Assembly: GCA_009760855.2 (NCBI GenBank) | Contig: WPIO01000021.1 | Location: 1,392,501-1,456,500, forward strand | DNA length: 64,000 nt | Source of the DNA: Cristatella mucedo | Lineage: Eukaryota > Bryozoa > Phylactolaemata > Cristatellidae | Direction of reading: 5' to 3' | Shown: one piece after another, positions 22,211 through 31,499 of the stretch | How positions within the stretch are numbered: position 1 is the stretch's first letter | How the letters are laid out: every line of letters starts with the position of its first letter | Position numbers and translations under genes: made by a program | The notes under the pieces: generated by a model | What the model saw: the letters and a program-made list of their open reading frames with translations, nothing else | What the model was told of the DNA's origin: nothing | Database searches by the model: none

Positions 22211-23435
22211 TGTAACGCCGAAGGCTCGGTGGAGTAGGCTTAACCCGCCGCTTACCTAGCGGCGTAACCTGCCGCCTGATGCCGTTCGGTGTAACCTGCC
22301 GCCTGACGCCGTTCGGTGCTCGTCTACACGCAATAAGCAGGTCGCCACGAAACGGGCGTTCCTGGCGCTGACCTACTTATCGTTACTAAAGTGGTCGTGA
22401 GTCCGCGGCGTGACTTGGAAAGCGAGACACACAAATTGGGGATTTTACTGAGCTTTATTCGCAAGCGCACAAAGTCGCTGCGCGTCTAGCTCAGTTTTAT
22501 CTCCACACTCCTCACACGCTCCCAACAGCACACGCACTCGTGCCGAGGGAATACGTCCCCCGCACTTAGGCTACCTACGTCCATTGTGGGGAACGACCCA
22601 AAATAAGACGAGGATCCCGAACCGGAGCATAGACCCTGACTGGAGAACTAGGGCTCCGCTTCCACCTTAACTGCAGGAATACCCCACACGCACATAAAGC
22701 ACTCTTGCGGAGGAAACACGTCTCCACACTTAGGCTACCTACGTCTCTAGGGGGAACGGCCCAAATAGACAAAGGAGCCCGAGCCAACGGAATATCTCAC
22801 CCACCACACCAACTACGTCCAGCTCGCACCGGCAAATCCTTATGCTGAGACCACGTGAGAGCGTGCACACACAAGCGCAAAAGAAACACAAAATGCTAGC
22901 TCGAGCGCGTTACGACCGTATTCGACAGAGTCCACCGAATCCACCTAGCGCTGTCTCGTTCTGTCCCGTCAATCGCCGGCGAACAACCCGCCCTCCTCCC
23001 TCGCCTTCAGAGAAATGAGTCCGACGGCGTCGAAACGGAGCCGAAGATGAAGAAGAGGTCCTAGCGAGCGTCGCCCTGTCGTTATATAACTAGCTTGGAC
23101 AATGGAGTTGACAACCCAGCCAATATCAATCCCCTCAGCGGCCTCTGCGCCCCCTCGCTCACAGCTCGAGAACCCAGATGCTCATCACCTACTTCTTTTG
23201 TTCTCACCGAAGCCGTCCAGCCAATCTAGATTGGCTGGCGGCGACAGCGACCTTCGGCAAGCGTTGCCCTATTCTCAAATTGCTAGCCGGAACTATAGGG
23301 TTGACAGGCCAGCCAAGATCAATCACCCCATTGCCCTACTACGACGGCTGCGTCCTCTTGCTCTAGGACAGAGGTGTTTCCTGCTGAGCAATTCTCATGC
23401 GCTCTAAAACTGAGTCAGGCCGGCGCTGTGCTACA
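22211..23435 (-). repeat. Solo LTR (1,225 bp) with 4-bp target-site duplication
   Basis: The block begins TGTAACGCCG and ends GTGCTACA (5'-TG...CA-3', with TGTA/TACA inverted ends). It is flanked by CTAT on both sides (22,207-22,210 and 23,436-23,439). It is clearly richer in GC and CpG than its surroundings. A TATATAA element at about 23,083-23,090 followed on minus by AATAAA at about 22,456 suggests minus orientation. Internal repeats are a 28-bp tandem (about 22,262-22,318), a ~155-bp duplication around cacttaggctacctacgtc (22,563 and 22,725), and a ~193-bp-spaced repeat at 23,102 and 23,297. No gag-pol is adjacent, so this is a recombined solo LTR, most likely Ty3-type given the 4-5 bp duplication. 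Confidence 0.75.
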
Positions 23436-23454
23436 CTATTAACTATAGGTAGTT

Positions 23455-23885
23455 TTATTACAGCATACTAAGAGAACTAAATAAGTATTCAGGGTCTTTA
23501 CACATTGCTGCAAGAGAATCATTGACCCAGGGATGAATGACAAGCTCAGCATGAAGCTTGCGAAACAAACAAACAAATAACACGCTACTAGGCCCGCATG
23601 CTAAAGCAAGCACGAGTACACCCATGGCCAATAGTTGGTAGGACCACCGGGTAATAAATAACGTGAACTGAATCATGCACAGGTAAGCTTTCGAAACGCA
23701 TTAGAACAAATGAAGATTCGTTCTCGGGGACACAGGAAAAGCTGAATGCGCCTCAAGTTGAGACTTGAATAAAGTAATGTCGTTGCAGGTAGTGTCATTA
23801 GCCAGAAGCAAGTTCCGGACAGTTGGTGAATACCAGCTGAAGGCAATCTTGATTAATTCAAGCTCAAGGGTCAATCAATAAAAGA
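23455..23885 (-). mobile_element. L2 C-terminus and 3' end
   Basis: The minus strand encodes IAFSWYSPTVRNLLL and ITLFKSQLEAH, then a UTR ending in the L2 terminus (plus ttattacagcatactaagag at 23,455). A 72-codon frame inside it (23,458-23,676) looks hydrophobic but is UTR. The end lies 20 bp from the solo LTR. Confidence 0.7.
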
Positions 23886-24289
23886 TTTCAATTTAGTGCT
23901 GGGGATGGCGAAATAGCAACTGGCTGAGGAGCCGGTGGTTCGACAGCACACTGGAGGCAAAGCAAGGAGGTTATTCATGGACCGAAATGAAGACACACTC
24001 ATCCTCCCGTCTAAAGATCTGCTGGGAACACACTCCTAACCTGCCCACGGCTAAACTGTAACAGGATGCAGTTGAGAAGCCTGAGACTGTAATAACTCAG
24101 GTCTCTCCAATCAGGTACTCATGCGAGCTTATACGGTTAACTTCCAAGGTCAATGGAATAAACTTGTTAGCCTTTATTTCTCCCGAGCTAGACAGCTGCA
24201 TCGGCAACTCCAAGTGCTGTGTGGAGCTCATCTGACTTCTCCAAGACACCATCTGGAATTACGCTGCTATCTTCGCTCTAACGGTTTAT

Positions 24290-25665
24290 GAGCTGTCCTC
24301 GGACATGCTACTCAAAACAGAACCTGCTTAGCATAAGGTGCAAGGTCGTCATTAGTCAATACCTACCGGCGGCCACTTAATCAGAACCGCTAAGATGTTG
24401 GGCAGCCTCTTAAATTGCACCTGCTTAATGTTTACTCGCTAAAAAACAAGAGGTTACTTCTCTATGACAAGGCGGCACTGGAGGAGCTAGATGCGTTCTG
24501 CTTACTGAAACGCGAATGATGCCCTTCTCCAGTAACTGTAAATTTGAGACCATCCCACCAGGGTTCTTATGGTTGCAGTCCATGCGATCTGACAAGGTTA
24601 GTGGCTGGGTAGAAGTTGTTGTTCGTGAATTGTTTGGCTATAAGATTGCAGTTTTTCGCATTGGCCATCGTTTGAATCAGCTGCAATCATGTCCTCATCA
24701 AAGACAGTGCTTCTCACTGCTGTGATATACCACCTGGCTGTTTACTCTTGTTTGTTGAGGAGTTTTCAGAGTTTCTTGCTAAAATATTTGGGCATGACGG
24801 GCGGTTACTGATTGCAGGAGAATTCAATATTCACGTTGACAGCCCTAGCAACAACAGAGTCCGCTCTTTTCTTGACTGTCTGGAGAACCTTGGTTCTGTC
24901 CAACAAGTTAATCATATCTCTCACGTCGGTGGCCATATCCTAGAGCTCATTATCACCAAGGATGTCTGCACCACTGACCTTTTCGTGTGCCCTCTGACCT
25001 TCATGGATCACTGTTAGGTCTCATTTACCGTTCGTGCTCCGTTGTATGTACAAGGTAATTCCGATTTTGTAAAGCGACGTAACTTAAAAAGCATTAACCG
25101 AGAACAAGATTAAAAATCTGTATGTGATACGGGTCTTCGTGATCTGCACCCAAACTCGACCGGCAGTCTCAATACCTTCACTGATGCAATGAACAACACT
25201 TAACTGAGCTCTTGACAAGCCGCATCCGTGCTTACTGTCCGGGTACAGAGTCGTAGTTATTCCCTTAAATTTACCAAACCTTCAAAAGATGTGCATGTTA
25301 AGCACAGGCTGAGCGCCCTTTTTAGAAGTCTGGGTCTGATGGAGATCCAATAAATATCAAAGAATTTCTTCGAGTCTACACTCGGAGCTTAGAAAAGCCA
25401 AGGCTTCATTTTTTGCTCGAAAAATGATGTCCATCCAGTCACACTCAACAGAAACTTATAAGATGGTAAAAATGTACTGGCCAATGCTGAGAGGTCTAAT
25501 TCCCCAGGTATTAACGGCTCAGCCGAAACGTTTTCAGCCTTCTTTACTGAATAAAATGTGCACAATTGTGTCTTCATTAAGCTCCCTCCAATTAAAGCCA
25601 TTTCTGAATCGCAGTCCATGACATTCCTTAATAGATTTACCGAGGTTTCTGCATGCGATGAGGCC
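24290..25665 (+). mobile_element. L2-like LINE, endonuclease part
   Basis: The plus strand shows an APE-type endonuclease in order: LLNVYSLKNK-like start (about 24,425), CLLKREx (TETW equivalent, about 24,500), PPGFLWLQSMRSDKVSGWVE (24,558), VYHLPG-like, AGEFNIHVDS (about 24,814) with the catalytic Glu/Asp-Asn-His neighbourhood, LELIIT (about 24,943) and a terminal DHC (S-D-H equivalent, about 25,008). Frameshifts break it. The linker to RT continues to about 25,665, where another L2 end is inserted. Confidence 0.8.
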
Positions 25666-25667
25666 AC

Positions 25668-25770
25668 AATATAATAATAGTAATACTAATAATACACTTG
25701 ATTAAGCCCCCTCAGAGAACTCTATCTTTTTTGGCGCTTTACATTTGCTCCTGGGAATCTTAATGAGGTC
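25668..25770 (-). mobile_element. L2 3' end
   Basis: ataataatag-taatac tail, then cccctcagagaactctatct and gcgctttacatttgctcc: the L2 terminus in minus orientation, inserted within the plus-strand L2 copy. Confidence 0.75.
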
Positions 25771-25867
25771 TAGTAAAAAGAGATCAACTATTGAAGACCC
25801 TATGCCATCATATCTGTAGTCTTCAGTGGGAGACTAACTGAGCCCAGCCCCGACCAAGATTTCTAAT

Positions 25868-26012
25868 GCGTCTCGAGCTGGCTTGGTTCAGTGGTTAAGG
25901 TGCTCGCCCAGACCGAAGTCCGGCTGAGGTCTTGGGTTTGAGCCCGGAGGCATATGTGAAGTGCCTGAATAGAGATTAGGTTCACTTGAGGTGCTATACA
26001 AAGGAATTATAT
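25868..26012 (+). mobile_element. tRNA-derived SINE, family 2
   Basis: A well-preserved tRNA-like head: gctggcttggttcagtggtt (A box) and gggtttgagcccgg (box B). The tail is ttgaggtgctatacaaagg, an L2-like ending. It is immediately followed by a family-1 SINE. Confidence 0.85.
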
Positions 26013-26014
26013 TT

Positions 26015-26205
26015 ACATTTGGTGAGCCGTAATGGCTCACTAGGTAAGGCTGTTGCTTTTCATGACCTCTGCCCCGAGGTCGTGGGTTCGAATCCTGCGG
26101 TGGGCGATCCTTTATCACTACTGCAAGTGGCGGTGATAGCCGTAAAGGCTCTTCTGTCGCTATGTAAAAAAGAGGTTTTAAATCAGCTAGTATTTAGTAT
26201 TTATT
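26015..26205 (+). mobile_element. tRNA-derived SINE, family 1
   Basis: One of the best copies: gagccgtaatggctcactag (A box), gtgggttcgaatcctgcgg (box B), then gcaagtggcggtgatagccg, ctcttctgtcgctat and tttaaatcagctagt. It stands head-to-tail with the family-2 SINE and inside the L2 copy. Confidence 0.9.
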
Positions 26206-26214
26206 TATTCTCTG

Positions 26215-26640
26215 GAAAAAGGGGTTATACCGATGTCCTTCAAATCGCTCATCGTTAGACCGATACTAAAAAAACCGGATTAGATACAAAGATTCCTGCC
26301 AACTATCACTCAAATTGTCTCCTTCTTTTTTTTGTCAAAAATTCTTGAAAAAATTGTAGCTAAGCAGGTGGTAGCACAATTTGAAGAGAATACAATCTTA
26401 GAACATGTATATCGGAATTCAAGTCGCAGCACTCTACTGAAACTGCTCTCCTACATGTAACCAATGGCATCCTATGCAGCAACGATGGCGGGAGTATCGC
26501 CGTCCTAGCTCAGCTAGATATATCAGCTGCCTTCGATACCAATTCGATCGCAATTTCATAATCGAACAATTGAGAATAACAATCATTCTGGCAGACGAGG
26601 CATTGGTGTGGTTTTAATTGTTCCTGTCTGATCGTGTTTG
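26215..26640 (+). mobile_element. L2-like LINE, RT fingers/palm start
   Basis: The plus strand encodes LIVRPILKKPGLDTK, NYHSNC, LEHVYRNSSRSTxLLK and, after shifts, AQLDISAAFDT. These are RT blocks 1-3 (RPIS, GF-xHSTETAL, LDLSAAFDT). This is the continuation of the 24.3-25.7 kb copy after the SINE and L2-end insertions. Confidence 0.8.
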
Positions 26641-27020
26641 GTGCGAGTATTGATGGTGGTAATGTAATGTATCTCCGTATGTCACTCCAAAAGCCACAAA
26701 GACTATGTGGGTGTTAGGCACACGAGTTTGTGGAGCTCACTTCCACGATTCTTACGCAATGACAACTACTCTCCTGCTGCCGACTATGCCACATCCTTTT
26801 CTGCGGTCCTGAGCTGCTACTTCAATGCTACTCCCTACCTCAACTGCTCTCCTGACTCGCTATGCTTGCCACTTTCTCCTTGTTGAGTGAGATGAATTCT
26901 GTAGGCTACATAATACACACTGAAAACACCTAGGCTGTGAGTTGACTACGTAAAACTCTCCTATGTAACACCCACACAGTCGTTGTGGCTTTATGGAGTT
27001 AAAGACGGAGATGCATGCAC
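26641..27020 (+). mobile_element. LINE family 2 C-terminus in a foldback arrangement
   Basis: The core encodes (R)FLRNDNYSPAADYATSF, the LINE C-terminus also present at 52.95 and 58.4 kb, followed by its 3' UTR ending ggagttaaagacggagatgc. The left flank (26,641-26,715) carries the reverse complement of that same UTR end, so 75 bp and about 55 bp arms face each other across ~250 bp. Confidence 0.7.
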
Positions 27021-27425
27021 ATAAAATCGTGCCCAAGACCGTACGAAATGATTTCTTCTCGCAGTCAGCTGAACTGAGGATTCAGTTTTAAGAGGAGCTG
27101 AGAATAGACATTTAAAGCCTGCTCTTTACCTGCGGCTGGTGGTTACCAGAGTAGCGCTGCTATAGTTTTATAGTGAGCCCAGCATCATTGGCGTTAAAAA
27201 AGCGCATGCGTCGATGCAAAGGGAAGCCTGAATAAAAAGCGCTCACTGATGTGACATTAGCAAGCACACAGACGCCGGAAAATAGCGCTCATGAACTGAC
27301 GAGCAACGATTCACCCACTTATTAGGGGCACGTATCTGTAGAGGCACCTCCTGCTATGAATATTAGACCCTGTCCGAGATAGACTAAAGAGAGATTACCT
27401 TTATTTTCACCTGCAAAGTACTTAC

Positions 27426-27482
27426 GCACGACGAAACGTTTTTCTTTCCGGTAAGAACGCCCAAAATTCCGGTGCCGATATA
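27426..27482 (-). CDS. Exon encoding TM2 of an MS4A/CD20-like protein (candidate)
   Basis: On minus, a strong acceptor (ggggtttgtgttgcag) and a consensus donor (TGC|GTAAGT) bound exactly 57 nt. It encodes YIGTGILGVLTGKKNVSSC: a hydrophobic stretch with Gly/Thr-Gly-Ile-Leu-Gly-x-Leu followed by Lys-Lys and a C-terminal Cys. In MS4A-family proteins TM2 reads aromatic/Trp-Gly-x-Ile-x-x-Ile-(T/S)-G-x-x-x-x-x-A-x-K-(K)-x-x-x-x-C. The preceding exon candidate at 31,020-31,161 ends YGIWCGAM in phase 0, so the junction completes that motif. The upstream intron would be 3.5 kb and holds LINE debris and (CA)n/(GA)n arrays. The family call is inference from pattern, and the gene is incomplete here. Confidence 0.55.
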
Positions 27483-27499
27483 CTGCAACACAAACCCCC

Positions 27500-28430
27500 C
27501 CAAAAGCTCTGTCAATTAGGGTAGGGGTAGCCACATGCACAGGTAATTCTGTCCGTCAAGATCTGGGGAATAATAAAAATGTTAATGCAAATTCCTCAGA
27601 TTGATCGAGCTCTGGGTATTACGCCAAGTTCGAGAACAGGTGCATAAGTGCCATGGTAGGTGGGACGTAAATATTTTTGCAGCCACTTCATGTTCATCCA
27701 CTTACAAATCGACACCCGTTGAAGGCAGTGCCTAATTTTACTTTTTAATTAAAAATGCTTTGCAATACATACGATAACGGCCTTAAAACTGGGCTGCTGA
27801 CTTTGAAAAGGAGACCTCTTACTTCATATTCCGCTGTAAGCAAGACTACGTGTACCGTGGCAGCATTTTAGATTGTGTAGACTGATTTATATACAATATC
27901 AGACCAGACGGATATATATTAACGTAATCTAAACGGGGCAGGCTTTCTTTAGGTGATGGTCTTGCGATCAGCGTTCATTTTACAGACCACTAGCCGTTGC
28001 ATGCTACCAACTCGTCTTTCTGTAGTCATCGGCTCATGTAAAGTAATAGGCGTGCTATGCTTTCAACTTTCCTTAGAGCTGTATTGCTGATAGTGCTGCT
28101 TGCCGCATTTTGGGTGCACAGTTACAAATGCTGGACGTGTCTCGGGTGCCAGATATGTGGCCTTTCTGTAATGTATTGCGAATAGAACTAGTTAGCACTA
28201 CGCGAAAATAATGAGTTGGAGATGATACTTTCCGCACTCAGCCTTTTTAGAGTGGGTTTTGATGAACTCCTTTCTGGCTAGTTGGGTTTCTTCTTTACTT
28301 AGTAAAAGACCACAGGCTGCCTCCTGAGGACTCACAGGGTCTCACTTACATTGAAATGAATCACCATATTTGCTGAGTTGGAATACACATATACGCAATA
28401 TAGACGCAATACACACAAACATATATATTC
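27500..28430. other. Anonymous region (candidate intron)
   Basis: No repeat or gene is recognised. It lies between the TM1 and TM2 exon candidates. Confidence 0.35.
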
Positions 28431-28436
28431 ATATAT

Positions 28437-28443
28437 ACACACA

Positions 28444-28498
<55 letters not shown>
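28437..28498. repeat. (CA)n microsatellite
   Basis: About 30 CA units with few interruptions. It directly abuts the 5'-truncation point of an RLE-LINE 3' end. Confidence 0.97.
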
Positions 28499-28500
<2 letters not shown>

Positions 28501-28504
28501 AAAT

Positions 28505-28665
28505 GTGTGAGGGTGTGTCTCTGGTAGCATTACCGGCTCGGAAGCCGTGTGGTCCCTGTTATTTAATCGGGAGGCCCCGGTAGCACCCGCGACACCGGCA
28601 GGGGATGGAATCAATCCCTAATATGTATATGTATATTTAATATTTTAATAAATCTCTCTGAATAT
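28505..28665 (+). mobile_element. RLE-type LINE 3' end (R2/NeSL/Dong-like), copy 1
   Basis: The plus strand encodes SITGSEAVWSLLFNREAPVA and runs to a TAA at 28,618. An AT-rich 3' UTR with ttttaataaatctc follows. It is the same protein end as at 61.14-61.32 kb and 61.75-61.96 kb. The family is identified from the longer copy at 61.5 kb. This copy is 5'-truncated at the edge of the CA array. Confidence 0.7.
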
Positions 28666-28759
28666 GTATATGTATTCGTCAATTTCATTACGAATTATTC
28701 GCGCCCATCAGCAGCACGTCCATCTTCCTGGCTGAACCTATTCACAGTTTCTCAACCCA

Positions 28760-29080
28760 ACTCTTATGTTATAATTGTTCGAGTTAGGTTCCATCCTTTC
28801 ACTTAAATGACCAAAGATAAATGGCTTTGCCTGAGGCTCTCTCCAGTTAGAGATACAGTCTAGGCTTTAGTTTTCCCAGATGGCACACAGCTGTACCGGA
28901 AATTGGATCCCTCCACGCTTTTCAGCAAGCAGAACTCTCTTAACTTCTTCACAGAGTATATTACTCATTTACAGATTATATGTATTAATTTACAAAATAT
29001 ATGTATTATGTATAGACTTATGTATTCATTGCATTAGCACTTAGATTACTGCGGATATTCTCAAATTCAATGAAACTCGA
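28760..29080 (+). mobile_element. L2-like LINE RT palm fragment
   Basis: The plus strand encodes FPDGTQLYRKLDPSTLF (about 28,873-28,923). This is the F-ADD-TQLY palm block with the first catalytic Asp neighbourhood altered, followed by a helix like that of other L2 copies. Confidence 0.65.
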
Positions 29081-29439
29081 TACATTGCAAGTTATGGAAA
29101 ACCTGGTAATTTCTCAAGAATTGAAAAAACTATCCTTAAAATTGGCCGGGCGCTGCCCAGCTGCTCTCTTGTAGCATATGCATGCAATCCGATGCCCTCC
29201 TTCTGACTGACCATTCGTTAGACGATCGCATCCACTGCACAGCGAAGTCTACCTAATTTCAGACATTTGCCATCGTAAAAGTGGGGCCAAAGAGAGAAGA
29301 AGAACGTTACAACCAAGGTGGTCTTAAATTTGTGATATTACGTCTTCATTTATTAAGCTCAATACTCACTGCCCAATTTATCAGTGCAAAGAGATGCTTA
29401 CAGTAAGGTCACAATGCGACATCTAGGCTTTTTCTGCCG

Positions 29440-29740
29440 TAAATATTAAGAGAGCTTTATTAAACCAATTTTCCTAGACATTCATCGCATGAAATTGCAC
29501 AGCGTATCGACACCAAAGAATTGCCAACCAATTTTAAGCCTCTTCTTTCTGGTGCTCGGACCTACCTTACCCATATGAACTACTTCCTAATCAGGCTAGA
29601 CGTTGTACCAGCCACTCTATTGACTCACTTACTGAGGTCACAACATCATCAGACATCCCGACTTTTATAATCACAATTCATATTCTAGGCAAACCACGCC
29701 CTAGTATCGTGTCCACTTCAAAAATGCATAACCAAATTTC
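29440..29740 (+). mobile_element. L2-like LINE C-terminal fragment
   Basis: The segment encodes LLSGARTYLTH, then, frame-shifted, ELLPNQARRCTSHSIDSLTE-like residues and SSDIPTF. This parallels the C-terminus at 14.2-14.5 kb. Strongly decayed. Confidence 0.45.
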
Positions 29741-30129
29741 GGCCAACAGCTTCAACGAACCAGTATGCTAAAAGCTTAGATCGTAGCTAGCAACTTCTAT
29801 TGCTGGCTATTTATCAAAGTAGCGGCAATTTCTGCTATGAATGCTCCCGTATGTTTGCTTAAGCTGAGCATCAAAATAGAATATTATTGAGTCTTCCAAT
29901 GGTTCCAAAATATCCAGCTGTATTTAACGCTTGCACTGACTACATGTAGCTATACAATACGTCAGCAAACGTTCAGCTACTGGAAACTAGCGAGTACAGC
30001 GAAAAGTGCTAGCAGAATAAACAGACTAATCCAAACTACTCCTTCGAATTCTATATCCACCTGAACTTCCATGGTTCAATCGATGCCACGATTTATGCAT
30101 GCATATCCTATGCCATTTGCACTACAAGC

Positions 30130-30285
30130 GATAAAGAGCGAGGATAAAGATAAAGATAAAGAGCAACTGCCTCATGCAACCCTAGAAGCAATACAGCTCT
30201 AGCGAGAGTTTGGGCAGAGAAAGATCGGACAGAGAGAGTGAGAGCTCGGAGGTAGAAAGAGAGAGAGAGGAAGATAGAGAGAGAT

Positions 30286-30318
<33 letters not shown>

Positions 30319-30447
30319 GACAAAGAGAGACAGAGAAGGAGAGAGCTCGGAAGCTCGGAAAAAGAGAGGGAGAGTGAGAGCTAGGAGATAGAGGGAGAGA
30401 TCTCGGAAAGAGACAGAGAAAAAGAGCGCGGAAAGAGAGAGGGAGAG

Positions 30448-30540
<93 letters not shown>

Positions 30541-30690
30541 AAAGAGAGTGCTAGAGCTCGGAGATAGAGAGTGAGGGCTCGGAGATAGAAGGAGAGAGAT
30601 AGTAAGAGCTCGGAAAGAGAGTGAGAGAGCTCGGAGAGCAGAGAGAAAGCGAGAGTGAGAGCTGGGGGAGAGAGAGAGAGAGAGAGATTA
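30130..30690. repeat. (GA)n-rich microsatellite complex
   Basis: A pure (AG)n core at about 30,450-30,535, a (GACA)n run at about 30,289-30,317, and flanking diverged GA units with a recurring agagctcgga motif. Minus-strand leucine/serine 'proteins' here are microsatellite translations. Confidence 0.95.
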
Positions 30691-31019
30691 GGAGAGAGTA
30701 GTAGCTGCAGTTTCGCCAATTACACGAATGCTATGCGTTAGGGGATGTGACCACTTCGGAACTTATTCACGAGCCGCAATTTCACAGCAAAGATGCTAAG
30801 AAAATAACAGGGGAGCTCCTCAACTCATAGGCACCCTCCGAGAGTAGCAAGCTTGCTGCTCGAAAGCCCGAACGCCTTACATTCGTTGGTCGCTCGCGCG
30901 CACACATCCATTCGCACTGCTCGTGCGTGCAAGCGTTAGGCGAGTGGGTTTCTCGCACAAATGCAAATTCGCGACGGATGCTCCCAGAAACCGATGCATT
31001 GCCCCGGCAGGTGACTTAC

Positions 31020-31161
31020 CATCGCACCACACCAGATACCGTAGCCCATGTATTCACTCGTAGCGATGCCTCCCGACTGGTTCTGCTGATGTTCAATGGA
31101 CATGGCGCCGGATTGAAAAACGATGCACATGAGGCCGACCACTAATTGCACGATGCTGAGC
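31020..31161 (-). CDS. Exon encoding TM1 of an MS4A/CD20-like protein (candidate)
   Basis: On minus, the acceptor tgcattttatattgcag and the consensus donor GCGATG|GTAAGT bound 142 nt (phase 2 in, phase 0 out). It encodes LSIVQLVVGLMCIVFQSGAM, a 20-residue membrane segment beginning with the I-x-Q-x-x-x-G pattern of MS4A TM1. A short hydrophilic loop follows (SIEHQQNQSGGIATSEYMG), then YGIWCGAM, the start of TM2. The 57-nt exon at 27,426-27,482 continues it in phase. The patch is more GC-rich than its flanks. A plus-strand frame (30,927-31,145) overlaps but lacks such features. The upstream N-terminal exon was not found. Confidence 0.6.
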
Positions 31162-31499
31162 CTGCAATATAAAATGCATACCCTCAAATGCATAAGTATT
31201 TGTACGCTCCGCCTTTGCTCGATTACCATATTTTCCTTGGCTCCCAACTACACTGGAGCTGGGATGCTGGTTCTGCCTGCTAGTTATTGGATGCCCACGT
31301 ACGAATTGGCAGGATAGTTGGGCGACCTATGGACAGTATGCCTAAAATGAGCCAAAACCCATTAAACACCTTTAAAATGGCTTCTTTGGCCAGAACGAAG
31401 CCTGGAGAAACAACCTCTTTAACAGTTCACGCAGGAACCGTGAGGCTACGCACGAGCTGGAACTGTACGCTGAACCAATTGAGGATTACTTATTTCGCC

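Noticed and set aside
23458-23676. Hydrophobic 72-codon minus frame resembling a membrane protein
   Set aside because: It coincides with the L2 3' UTR and terminus (gcaatgtgtaaag...ctgtaataaaa); the preceding DNA encodes the L2 C-terminus.
25868-26100. Possible functional tRNA genes at the A/B-box-bearing segments
   Set aside because: Heads do not close into a tRNA cloverleaf by eye, and each continues into a conserved SINE body repeated elsewhere in the window.
30381-30719. 112-codon Leu/Ser-rich minus-strand frame
   Set aside because: It is the translation of the (GA)n microsatellite.
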